Source: Antilocapra americana
Taxonomy: Eukaryota > Chordata > Mammalia > Artiodactyla > Antilocapridae
Direction of reading: 5' to 3'
Length of the DNA: 64,000 nucleotides
Assembly (NCBI GenBank): GCA_007570785.1
Contig: ML660201.1
Span: 40,438,863 to 40,502,862 of the forward strand
The position numbers and the translations under genes are program-made. Below, piece after piece: positions 47,041 to 57,841 of this stretch; position 1 is the stretch's first letter, and the number at the start of each line of letters is the position of its first letter. Below the pieces are notes generated by a model, which did not search any database, had not been told where the DNA came from, and was given only the letters and a program-made list of their open reading frames with translations.

Positions 47041-49182
47041 CCTTGGTGTTTGCATTCAGGCTTCTTATTCTAGACCTTGTATTCCCCTGTGTTATCCCAG
47101 GTACTGAAGGATGGGGTGTTACATATTCCATAAAGTTTTACTGTTACTGTAGAAGGAGGGTGGAAGGGAAATACCTTATTCTTCAAAAATCAATGTCAGG
47201 AGGCAGTGCGTTTATAATTATCAGTTTACTGGAGCAGTCTGTAGGAATTTTTTTCCTTCACTTTGAAATTTTGCACTTTCCATATTAAAAGCTTATTTAG
47301 GAAATGAAAATTAATTTGAGGGAAGGAAGCCTGTGTTATTCCTGCTTCCAGCTGGAGCAGATGCCTGGCCTCCTCTGGACAGGTAGGAGGGGCAGCACTG
47401 GCCTCTGCTGAGCTCGTAAAGTGGAGAAGTGTCTAAATTCAGGAACGATGCCAGGTGGGGTGGGGGCACGGAAGGGAGGAAAGGGATGTGGTGTTTGGAG
47501 CCCATAACTCAGGAAACGTGATGGCACCTAATTTCAGAGTGGCATGAGGCAAGCGTTTAGGAAAAGAATAATGAGCTATTGTTGTGGGCTTTTTTCTTTA
47601 ATGGGTGGGTTGTTTTTATAAAGTTTTATGAACAGGAAACTGAAGCAAAATGCTGACCCCTTTGGTTTTTGAGCTCTGCCAGCATCATTTTCGTTTTTAT
47701 TTTTGACTGTTGGTGACAGGCACTTCCCTTAACATTTTTGAGGGTGAAGCATAACCCCAAACTGCCTTTTTATAACAACAGCAGAATCCAGATGAAGCAT
47801 TGTGGTTTCAGATCTTCTTGATAATACCATGAGACCAAAAGAAAAAAGAAAAAAAATCACCCCCAGCCCAGGGAGAAAGACAGCTCTTTCAGAAACCAAG
47901 GCAGACTGTAGAATGTTTTCCTTTTGAAGACCTTCTAGAAAAATTTCCCGACATGTGGGAAACCTCTAACAGGTATTAAAATGGGTCTTGCTATGGCAAA
48001 GAAAATATTGACTGAATTTTTGAATTCCCCTCCTGCCCTGAGAGGCTGAGAATCATAAAAACTCAGCCTCCTCAGCTGTTGTTTCCTCTGGAAGATGACT
48101 TAATGTTGAAGGTGGTCTTATCTGTTGTGCTTTGTGGGTGCACTGAACCAAGGTTTCAGGCATCTATCTAGCTGCCAGTTTCAGAGATGTTAAAGGCTGT
48201 GTTGTTCCTGCAGGGCGTTTATTCATTGCTTACCTTATAAAAAGTTATGTCTTACTGCATTTTCCTGGCACCAGTGCAATCCTTGTACCTACGCATTGCA
48301 TATGGCTTTTCTGAGCCTGCAGGCAGCACTGGGTTATTAAAGTTCAAGGAAGAAGCCACGTGATGTTGGCTTTACCATTTTAATTCTCTCTTACCTTCCT
48401 CCCACCCTCAGACAGATGAGTTTTGTTCAGCGCATACTGTGTCTAAGCCAGAGTGAGCTCTCAAAGTGCCTCTTGTCAGACTCCAGGTGAGGAGGCCCAG
48501 ATCGGGATGGCACGAGCAGAGCAGCCAGCAGAGAAGTTGCCTTCCTCTCTCATTGACTCCCTCGGACAAAATGTTTTCAAGTCCATAATTTCACATCAGC
48601 CTGGCAACATTAGACTAGAACTATGTTTGATCCTGCAGAAACAACCGGCAAAATCTCCCCTTCCCCTTGAAAGTCAGCCACCCAGGGCCTCCCCCGCAAG
48701 AGAACAAAGTCTCTGTATTAATAGCACTAGGTATGAGCATGGCAAATTGAAAAGAAAAAAGAAATATATAGAGAGTTTAACCTGGAATCAGGTACTTAGA
48801 GCAGGAAAGGGAAGAGAGAGCCACTGGAGGGAAGGAAAAGGGAAGATGGGGTTGTCGCTAGGAATCTCTGAAAACAAACTATTTGACATCTCTTTGTCAC
48901 CAGAGTTTCAATCTCCCTGGCAAGTCTACCTTGTTCAGAAATTGGTGCAAATTGCTGAGTGTCTGTAAAAAGCTGGAGGGAACCAAAAGCTCACAGTAAT
49001 ATCCAACAGGGCTCCCATAGCCTTACACTGCAGGTGCCATCTCTACAAGTGGTTTCAGTGAGTTTGGGACTCTTCAAAGAACTTATTAAAGGATTCATGT
49101 CTCCTTTTCAAAATTTCTTTTAACAGCCCATGGTGGTATTCTGCATGTGATTTCTTGGTCCTATCTTAGAAACTTTTTAAGT
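47041..49182. other. Repeat-poor stretch with one longer chance-level open frame
   Basis: Two kilobases with no recognisable repeat. From the ATG at 48507 a frame stays open for 153 codons to 48968; see the finding on it. No homology recognised. Confidence 0.55.
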
Positions 49183-49339
49183 GTTTTTTTTTTAAATGTA
49201 GACCATTTTTTAAGTCTTCACTGAATTTGTTACAGTATTGCTTCTATTGTATGTTTTGGGTTTTGGGCTGCTCAAACCCACACCCCCTATATTGGAAAGT
49301 GAAGCCCTAACCGCTGGGACACCTGGCAAAAGTCCCCCA
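49183..49339 (-). mobile_element. CHR-type SINE, antisense, diverged
   Basis: CACTGAATTTGTTACAGTAT, GGGTTTTGGGCTGCTCAAAC and CCTAACCGCTGGGACACC resemble the copy at 40005-40180. The left end is T-rich. Confidence 0.75.
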
Positions 49340-49614
49340 TCTCAGAAACTTTAGGCAACTTTCCTCATGGGATAAACTATCTGAATTTACCTTCTCTATG
49401 ACATGTTCTACTTAATTTTTCCACTTAATTTAATTTCAATTTAATTTTTATTTCAACAAAGATGCATCCTCTACCATGTGCCAGCCAGAATGATAGAAGG
49501 AGCTGGAGCCGTTGCAGTGACTGAGAGAGTTACGGTCCCTGTGCCTTTGTAGGTAGAGACATGCTGAGTCGTCGTTATGAGCGGGATGAATATTAGGGAG
49601 AGGTAATCAGTGCA

Positions 49615-49831
49615 ATGGGCTTCCCTGGTGGCCCACATGATAAAGAATCTCCTGCATGCAGGGGACCCAGGTTTGATCCCTGGGTCAGAAAGATCCCCTA
49701 GAGAAGAGAATGGCAATCCACTCCAGTATTCTTGTGCCTGGAGAATTCCATGGACAGAGGAGCCTGGCGGGCTACAGTCCATGGGATCCCAAAGAGTTGG
49801 ACACAACTGAGCGACTAACAGTTTCACTTCC
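49615..49831 (+). mobile_element. Bov-tA SINE
   Basis: Sense element from GGGCTTCCCTGGTGGCCCAC to ACAACTGAGCGACTAACAG, well preserved. No clear target-site duplication seen. Confidence 0.9.
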
Positions 49832-50299
49832 ACTCAGCACTATGGGGGTACAAAGTAGAGGTTCCCCTTACTGGGGGACTGAGGACCGTCTTGGAGGAGA
49901 GGAATTAGCCAGGAATCTATCTGGTTGGTGGTTCTTGTCTTTCCAAAGAACTAAATGATCATGTACTAATAAAAGTTAGTGAACTAGACACTGGTGCTTT
50001 TCTTCAGCCTTCTGTTGCACAGGCTTTGGGTTCTGTCCAAATTGCAGGCATGTGGGACCTGTGTTTTCTGAGCTTGATTTTGGGTGTAAGGTGGAAAAAT
50101 TCAGAAGCTCCTGTACCTCAGCTCATGCAACCAACACCCTCGCATCCCCCTGTAGTGTTATGGGATGCCCACAGCACGAGGAACACTTTCAGCTAATGAG
50201 CGGCTTTCTACCACACAGCAGCTGACTTCCGCTCCCACCAGATGAGTGAGAACCAGGCTTGCTAGGAGTCCCAGAGTCTGTCTGTGCTGGTTAAACTCG

Positions 50300-50327
50300 T
50301 TCTGTAATTAAGGTTCTGTAATTAAGG
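50300..50327 (+). repeat. Perfect 2 x 14-bp tandem duplication
   Basis: The unit TTCTGTAATTAAGG occurs twice back to back in otherwise unique sequence. Confidence 0.95.
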
Positions 50328-51100
50328 TCTTCTCCTCACGCCACTGTCCCCTCCTCACCCCCACCATAAGGGGCTTTTCAAGTAAACATCTCAAGCCAAC
50401 CGCCCTCCTCCCATTCTCTACCGCTGCCGCTAATTTTTTAAAAATGTAAATGCAGTCATGCCCCTTGGCTATGAAGAGATAAGCAGGGTTTTAGTTGGAA
50501 CTTTTGGATAGGAGACTGTAAATCAAAGTCCAAGAGCCAGAACCCATCTCCTGATGGGTGGCTTAGTTGGTGTTTACTGGAAGTGTGGAGTTGCATATTT
50601 CTTGCTGTGTCCCTGACCCACCCATATGTTTTTAGTGGGCTGTGCAGAGTGTATTGCTCCTCAGAACAGCCTGAGCAAAGAAGCAGGGCTTTCTGTGCCT
50701 ATTCTGGATTGTGATACTACAGCCAATGGGCTCTTTGCCCCTGGGCACCTCTGGCCTGAGTATCTGTGGTCTCCTGATAATTCTAACTCATACTGTACTA
50801 CTCAAACCTAGGTCTTGAAGGGAGTTATATCAAAAATTCACATTTCTTGAGTCCACTGCTAAAGAGTCCAGTTCAGTTAATCCAAAGCAGGGCCCGGTAA
50901 TATGTATTTGGTAAGTTTCTCAGTTGATTTCACTGCACGTGGTCTCTGGAATTATTGTCCCTAAATCCCCACAATTCACATTTATATAAATGTGTAGGTC
51001 TTCAAGTCCTGGCCAGAAGATATGAATAGTTACCCACACTTTCCCCACATTTTTAACTTCTCTGGAATTGCGATGTATCTTACAATTGATCATGTGTTAT

Positions 51101-51250
51101 AGTTTTTTTTCTTTTTAGAAAGCATTTATTTATTTTTAATTGATTGATTGCTTCACGGTATTGGTTTGATTTCTGCCATACATCAACATGAATTAAACAT
51201 AGGAGTACATATGTCCCCTCCCTCTTGAATCTCCCTCCCACCTCCCACCG
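51101..51250 (-). mobile_element. L1 3' end fragment, antisense
   Basis: A T-rich start, then GGTTTGATTTCTGCCATACA, TCAACATGAATTAAACATAG and CCTCCCTCCCACCTCCCACC. This is the reverse of the bovine L1 3' UTR. An 8-bp repeat TGTGTTAT at 51093-51100 and 51251-51258 may be the duplication. Confidence 0.8.
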
Positions 51251-51866
51251 TGTGTTATGATGTAATTGGCAACTTTTTTTTTCTTTCTTGGCCGTACATA
51301 AAATAAAATAATAGAACATATTTCAGTCTTTGGCATCTTAGGTTTGATGAAATATGGTACTTTGATGCTGAGTTTGTAGTTGATGGAAAATAAAACATTT
51401 CCACTATCCAAAGCTAGAATTCATACATTTTAGATTCCAGTTTCTCTGTGCAGTGGTTAGTATTAAAAAAAAAAAAAGAAAGAAAGGAAAAAAAAAACCC
51501 TACCGATGCATACATTACTGTAGTCTAAAGAGAATAAATAATTTTGGAATTTAAAAAGTTTATTAAATTTTTGGTCAAAAATATGAAATAGTTTCAACTA
51601 AATGCAGCCTCTCCATAAAGTTCAGTGTACAAAAAGTGTTCTAACAGTTGACTTAAATTCTATAAGCAAAGCAAGCCTGCTGATAGTAATCAGCTCAGAT
51701 TGAAAAGTTAGCATTCTTATTGCAAAACCTTGAGTGAGGACAGGTTTCTGACTGCACAGGCTGTGCTATGTATCATAAACACAGTAAGCCATACCCTTTT
51801 TATTTTATCACCACGTTTGCATTTCTGTCACCTAAAAAGTTAAATATGCTGGTAAAGTTTGTCCTA

Positions 51867-52277
51867 TAAAATTTGATTATAAAGAAAGCTGAGTGCCAAA
51901 GAATTGATGTTTTTGTACTGTGGTGTTAAAGAAGACTCTTGAGAGACTCTTGGACTGTAAGGAGATCCAACCAGTCCATCCTAAAGGAGATCAGTCCTGA
52001 GTGTTCATTGGAAGGACTGATGTTGAAGCTGAAACTCCAATCCTTTGGCCACCTGATGCAAAGAGCTGACTCATTGGAAAAGACCCTGATGCTGGGAAAG
52101 AGTGAGGGCAGGAGGAGAAGGGGATGACAGAGGATGAGATGGTTGGATGGCATCACTGACTCAATGGACATGAGATTCGATAAACTCCAGGAGTTGGTGA
52201 TGGAAAGGGAGGCCTGGCATGCTGCAGTCCATGGGATCGCAAAGAGTCGGACACAACTGAGCAACTGAACTGAACTG
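51867..52277 (+). mobile_element. BovB 3' end, 5'-truncated, with perfect 13-bp duplication
   Basis: A sense-strand 411-bp BovB 3' end. A frame at 51939-52127 still reads the conserved BovB C-terminus (RRSNQSILKEISPECSLEG). It ends in the short tandem CTGAACTGAACTG tail typical of BovB and its derived SINEs. It is flanked by a perfect 13-bp direct repeat AAAGTTTGTCCTA at 51854-51866 and 52278-52290. Confidence 0.93.
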
Positions 52278-52290
52278 AAAGTTTGTCCTA

Positions 52291-54957
52291 GGAAAAATAA
52301 GCTAGAAGCATTTCTTCTAAGTTCTTCTTAAATCATCTGTTCATTTTCACCGGTGTTTTCAGTATATTTTCATATCTGAAACACGTTAAGATAATTTTCT
52401 GTTCCCTTCCCCCATTACTCATGTTCTTTTTTATCATTTTCTCCTTTCATGCTTTATGAAGTCTGTTATTCTGTTAAGGGTCAGGTATGGGTATGAAGGA
52501 AAGATTCTAGACATGTCAATATTCTAAGGCTTCTTGGCACTCAAGCATTTTGTTCGCAGCTCCACTGTGCCTAAACTGACATTTGACATCAACCAATGAT
52601 CACGGTCTAAAGTGAAAATATCCTTGAGGTCAAAACTAACAGGTTATCCTGGCTCTGATACCATGTTCCAGCTCTACTTTTTAGTGTAGGGTCTGTCAGA
52701 TGTGACATTTTAAGCATTTTGGGCCTGTTAATTCTTTGGTTTGTGTGTGTGTATGGCGGGGGAGGTGGGGTGCTCTGTGCATTATAGGATGCTTACCAGC
52801 AGCCTGGGCCTCTACTCATTACATGACACTAGCTCCTTCCCCCAGTAACTATCTAAAGCATCTAGACACTGCTGAGCGTAGGGAACAAAATCGCACCCCT
52901 TTGGGAATCACTGCTATAATGATTGTACCTGTCTGTGTTATATCAGAGCATGACACATAGCATTCTTTGTTTTTAAACATAAAATCTTGATTGTTTTTGG
53001 ATTATAGCTCATAAGTCACAAGATAAGCTCACTACTGGGATGAAGAGATGCTGTCACTTAGCCAGTTTTTTAGACTTATTTCAGAAAATGAGATCTATGA
53101 GAGAAGGCAAGAATGACGTCTTCCAGCTTTAGAATATCCAGGTATATAGATTCATAAATCTAGCCTGGAGCCAATGGGCATATCCCCAGGCAAAGGGAGA
53201 GGTTTTAGATGGTTTTATGATTTTAGATATTATCAGTACTTGATTTGTGCCATTTTTACCTGTCTGGCAGTAAACCACACTTCTGATCTCTCAGAATTCA
53301 CTACAAGAACTTCTCCAGGCTTTTAACTACTCTCTCCCATCAAGACTGAAGTTGCTGAGAGGAGAGGGAACTTGGTCATTAGCTGGGAATGTCCCCCAAA
53401 CAGAAGGGGAGCCGGGGGGTTGGTACACACGTGTGTCCAACATGTACATACACGACTGTGTCAGTTTAGCAGAGGTAGACGAGATGGCTCCAGACGCCAA
53501 GGAAGCAGACAGAGGTGCATTGTGTTTGAAGGCTAGGCTTTGGGACATCTGCTACTCTCACTTGCACTCCTACAAATGCAGACCTCACAGCAGAGGTTAT
53601 AGGTGAAAGGCCGTGTTTCAAACTCATCTATATTTCTTGAGCAGGTGTGTATCTCACCTTTCTGCCATAGAGATTCAGGAGTGGGTAGAAGATATAACTA
53701 CAAATATAATGCTCTCAGGTTGGCTGAGAAGACTGTCACAACCACTTGTGAAGTTTTAGCCGCATGCTGGGCCTGTTCCACTCACAGTCTTGGCAGTGGG
53801 ATTTGGGGAGCTGATTGATGGCCTCCCAGTCATGCCTGGCTGTCTGCTCATCTCAGTGGAGCTAAGAACCAGCGCCGGGCTTGTGCGTGGAAGCCCACCA
53901 CTCCATCAGCAGCACAGACGTGCCCTGCTCAGCCCAGGCGAGAATGCAGGCTTTGCTCTTGGCACCATTCCTGGAAATGCAGAACAGGCTTCTTTATTCC
54001 AGTCTCCAGGCTTCTGGCTAGCGAGGAACACTGCCTGGCTGTGAAGCATTTTACAGGATTATAACGGGCTGTGCCGAAGGCGAGTTCTGAAAGGCACTTT
54101 GTGCCGTTGCTTTGCGTGAAGCTGACTGTTCCGGCAGTGTTGCTCGTAAGCCCATAGACACACACACAGACGGAATGGGAAATGCTGGGCTCCTGGGGCT
54201 GCCCAGCTGGGCAGTACTGCAGAGTTGGACTAACTTCTCTTCACGGTGACACCAGCTTCAGGGGTGTGCTTGGGAACCCTCCCGTAGAGCAGCCTACTTT
54301 CTGACCAAGGCTTCGACCATAGACACTTCCGGTTGGAATACTAGGCAGATTGCCCAGACTCCACATCTGCTAATGCTGGAGCAGTGCATCGTGCACACAC
54401 GGGGGAGGTTCTGAAAGTGGAAATTGAGTGGACGCAACAATACCCTTGAAAAGCCTCTGAACGTCTCAGGGACCACATCCCTGACTTGCATATACCCCAA
54501 ATTGCTGGTTTCAGTTTATAGGCCTTATTATACCAAAAATATATGTCTTTAAACATCAAAATCTTATTTATGGTGGTGAGACACTCAAGCTGTGACAGGC
54601 TTGGAAGCATCAGACCACCCAAAGGAAATCCAGATATCCATTTGCCCTTTCACACTTACTTAAATTGTTACTGGCCATTAGCAATCTCTCTCTCTCTCTC
54701 TCTCTTTTCCTCTTTCTTTCCCTCTGCCTAGCGCAGACAGTGGGAAAGACATAAGTTTGCTGCATATATATTGTACCATGTATATTGATTGCTTTTTATG
54801 GTTCCATTCTTTGAAGAGGGGCCAAAAAAAAAAGTTTTAAGAGCAAATGGATATGGCAGCCTTTTCATCAACCATTATGATTATTCTTCACTCTATGATA
54901 TTTGTACTTGAGGTTAAAGTCCTCTCTCTTCCTTAGGGTTGATTTATTACTACACTG
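52291..54957. other. Unique sequence, no gene seen
   Basis: Apart from short GT and CT runs (52741-52752, 54685-54725), no repeat, RNA gene or exon can be supported. Confidence 0.6.
54685..54707 (+). repeat. (CT)n microsatellite
   Basis: About eleven CT units within a wider pyrimidine-rich tract (to about 54725). Confidence 0.92.
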
Positions 54958-55183
54958 TGCTTCCCAGGTGGCACTAGTGGTAAAGAACTTGCCTGCCAGT
55001 GCTGGAGACATAAGACATATAGGTTCGATCCTTGGTTTGGGATGATCCCCTGGAGGAGGGCATGGCAACCCACTCCAGTATTCTAGCCTCAGAAATCCCG
55101 TGGACAGAAGAGCCTGGCAGGCTGTACAGTCCGCAGGGTTCCAAAGAGTCGGAAACAAGTGAAGCAACTTAGCACGCACACAC
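54958..55183 (+). mobile_element. Bov-tA SINE
   Basis: Full-length-looking sense element from TGCTTCCCAGGTGGCACTAG to GCAACTTAGCACGCACACAC. It has a small internal insertion (GACATAAGACATATAGG) in the head. No confident duplication; the GATTTA motif on both sides may be a remnant. Confidence 0.9.
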
Positions 55184-56328
55184 AGATTTACATTACGCAG
55201 ACTTCCTCCTTGGTCCTGAGAATCCTGCACTGAGTAGCCCAGCCCCAGGGCTGGCATAATTTACCAGAGTCACTCTCTTCTTCACCAAGTGCTGGCTGTA
55301 CACTCTGAATTGGAAGTCAACGCCAAGCCAGCTCCACAGGGTTCAAAGCCCATCCATGAAGGGACAGTTTACTGGCCAGAGCCACCTCCCTAGTTGAGGT
55401 GGTGGGCCTGCAGGGGCCAGAGGATCAGGGAGGGAAAGGGAATGAGGAGCAATCATCAGCTCAAATCCTTGGCAGCCAGAGGAGCCCTGTGTGAGACTCT
55501 TGGTGGCGGGATTAATCAGGGGCTGCTTTGGTTGGTTGCCCTTAGATACAGGGTTGCCCCTCACTCCCCACCTCAAACTTGACCATACTTGCAATGAGCA
55601 TCTATGAAGCCCTCCATCAGCACAGTTCAGGCCAAAAGGACAAAGCTGTGTTCAAGAATACAGGTAGGAGAAAGATGAGTAGTCCTGAGGTACTTTTTTC
55701 CCATTCCAAACCTCCTTTTCAACTACTTCCTTCCTACTGCTTTAGGGTGTATATTCCAGGAGGAAAAAAAAAATCAGGTGCTCTCTTCAATGTCAATTGA
55801 ACCTCACTCATTCAGCATGGTTGGCAAGAGCAAGACCGGCAGAACTGGGCCAGATTCTCTTTGCTTCTGAAGGCAGTTTGTCCACACTGGCTGGGCAGGA
55901 AAGCAGGCACACTTAGTGCCAGCATGTGGGTTTGGTACCTGGGATGAAAGGGCTGTATATCATGAAGTTTCCTGCCTGGAAAGTGGGAATTGCTGGATTC
56001 TGGCTTCAGCTGGGGCAGAGAACACTTAAGCAGGGACTGGATATTTCCATTCCCACTACCTCCTGCACACCTAAGATGTCAGAATAGACCCCTACTTGCT
56101 GTGACCATGACTTTGATAGGAGGGGAAGAAAACAGTGCAGTCCACAAAATAACTTTTGAGATAGTGATCATTTGAATGTTTTAAAAATTAATTTCTAATT
56201 TCCCAAGTAACAATTCATGTAAAAATTTTTAGAACATACTAGCTATAAATGTGAAGTTCTCCTTTGTACACTACCTTTAATTCCCCTGGAACTGGCTGCC
56301 TCCTTTCAGCCCCATAAAAATTTGCTGT

Positions 56329-56527
56329 CCTGTGCTTAGTCACTCATTCGTGTCCAGCTCTTTGTGACCCCATGGACTGTAACGCACCAGGCACCTCTGT
56401 CCATGGGGATTCTCCAGGCAAGAATACTGTAGTGGGTTGCCATGCCCTCCTCCAGGGGATCCTCCCAACCCAGGGATTGAACCCAGGTCTCCCGCATTGC
56501 AGGCAAATTCTTTACCATCTGGCCACC
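56329..56527 (-). mobile_element. Bov-tA SINE, antisense, with perfect 13-bp duplication
   Basis: Reverse-orientation element starting CCTGTGCTTAGTCACTCATT and ending in the tRNA-like head ATTCTTTACCATCTGGCCAC. The direct repeat AAAAATTTGCTGT flanks it at 56316-56328 and 56528-56540. It lies about 1 kb upstream of the ARHGEF3 CpG island. Confidence 0.93.
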
Positions 56528-56785
56528 AAAAATTTGCTGTGATTCCTTCCAAATGGTTTTCAATGGTATTTACATACATTTCTCTATAGAAAATATGTGG
56601 TATTCATTTGTAGATTAAAAAAAAAATGGTATTATAGTGCTTACTCTGCATAGTTTTTTTAACTGAACCTGATACCTTGGAGATCTTTCCATGCCACACC
56701 CACAGGCCCATCTTCAAAATGACTGCAACTGAGTGGTGTTCCATAGTGATAAGAGTTTATTTAAGCACTCCCTAATGGTGGTTGT

Positions 56786-56899
56786 TGCTTCCCTGGTGAC
56801 TCAGTGGTAAAGAATCTGCCTGCAGTGCAGGAGATTCTGGTTCGATCCCTGGGCCAGGAACATCCTATGGAGAAGGAAATGGCAACCCACTCCAGTAGT
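56786..56899 (+). mobile_element. Bov-tA SINE, 3'-truncated
   Basis: The sense head TTGCTTCCCTGGTGACTCAG continues to GGCAACCCACTCCAGTAG and then stops abruptly, missing the BovB-derived tail. It lies about 260 bp right of the inverted copy at 56329-56527 and about 400 bp left of the CpG island. Confidence 0.88.
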
Positions 56900-57620
56900 G
56901 TCAGCTCATCACTGGACAGCTTTGTCTGGACACACCCCATCAGATTCCTCTTCTGAGTGGCCGGCAGCCTCTTACCAGCCTCTTCATACTTAACAGTGGG
57001 TGCAGAGGACAGGGCTCTAGGATACTTTTTGCAAGTGGTGGAAAGGTTTTGTGTCCTGATTTTGGAGGTGGTTATTCTAGTGTTTACATTTATTTAGACT
57101 CAGTTAATGGTACAGTAAAATGGGAGCATTTTATTCTTTGTTGATTATACTCCAATGACGTATATGCATATACATACTCCATATATATGTATATGAAGAT
57201 AACTGGCTATGAGTAAGGCAAGGCAGAATACCGCTTCTTCTTAATATGGGCTTTTAAAGAGCTTACTTCCCCCAAAGCCGCTTGCCTCCTCCCAGCTTCG
57301 CCTCATCCTCCATTCTGTCCGCTGCCTCTTCCGCCCCACGAGGGCCAGGAAGCCCGAGTGGACCCGACACTTGGGCTGCGCGGCCCCGACTCCGGGGCCT
57401 GCGGGAGGAAGGGTCCGGCGGCCAGATTCCCTCGCTGCTCAGGAGAGGGCTTCTGCGGGGCGGCACCTGAGAGTTCTCAGGACGTGTCGGGGGCGGGGCG
57501 GGCCCTGGCGGGGCCCCGCCCAAGACGGGCGGGCTCTGTCTAGGCCCCGCCCCTTTCTAGCCCGCGCGCCGGAGTCTGTTCGAGCTGGGCTGAAGAAGCC
57601 GGCTGTCAGTCTCTGTGTAG

Positions 57621-57654
57621 CTGCCGCTGCCGCCGCCGCTGCCGCCGCCGCCGG
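57621..57654 (+). repeat. GCC trinucleotide repeat in the ARHGEF3 5' UTR
   Basis: An interrupted GCC/GCT run of about eleven triplets lies some 90 bases before the ATG. In the frame of the start codon it reads as an uninterrupted alanine run, and the opposite strand also reads alanine. Its most likely role is as a GC-rich, structured 5' leader. Such tracts vary in length between individuals and species. Confidence 0.85.
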
Positions 57655-57745
57655 CACCGTGGAGCTGGGACCCCCTTTCGCCTGGGAGTTTTGTGGTCTT
57701 ATCGGATCAGCGGTGACATCCCAACGGGCAGGCCCGGCAGCCGCA

Positions 57746-57841
57746 ATGGTAGCCAAGGATTACCCCTTCTACCTCACGGTCAAGAGAGCGAACTGTAGCC
57801 TGGAGGTACCCCCGGCCAGCAGTCCAGCCAAGGACGCCGAG
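57746..57841 (+). CDS. ARHGEF3: ARHGEF3 (XPLN) first coding exon, residues 1-32
   Basis: This exon encodes the N-terminus of the Rho guanine nucleotide exchange factor ARHGEF3. The family activates RhoA and RhoB through a DH-PH module and is reported to inhibit mTORC2 through its N-terminal region; those domains are on later exons outside the window. The 32 codons begin MVAKDYPFYLTVKRANCSLE and end in KDAE. From memory this matches the start of the 526-residue human isoform with about two substitutions (Leu to Val at 21, Gly to Ser at 26). The ATG has G at -3 and G at +4, a strong context. No other ATG lies in the last ~190 bases upstream. The exon ends GAG followed by GTAGGG, a good donor, leaving phase 0. 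The exon sits in a CpG island, as expected for a promoter-proximal first exon. The frame upstream of the ATG has no stop back to 57242. Identity is confident; the exact transcription start is not visible. Confidence 0.93.

Noticed and set aside
57439..57756. 105-codon minus-strand frame with a poly-alanine run
   Set aside because: It is the complement of the ARHGEF3 5' UTR; GC-rich DNA with a GCC repeat stays open in several frames.
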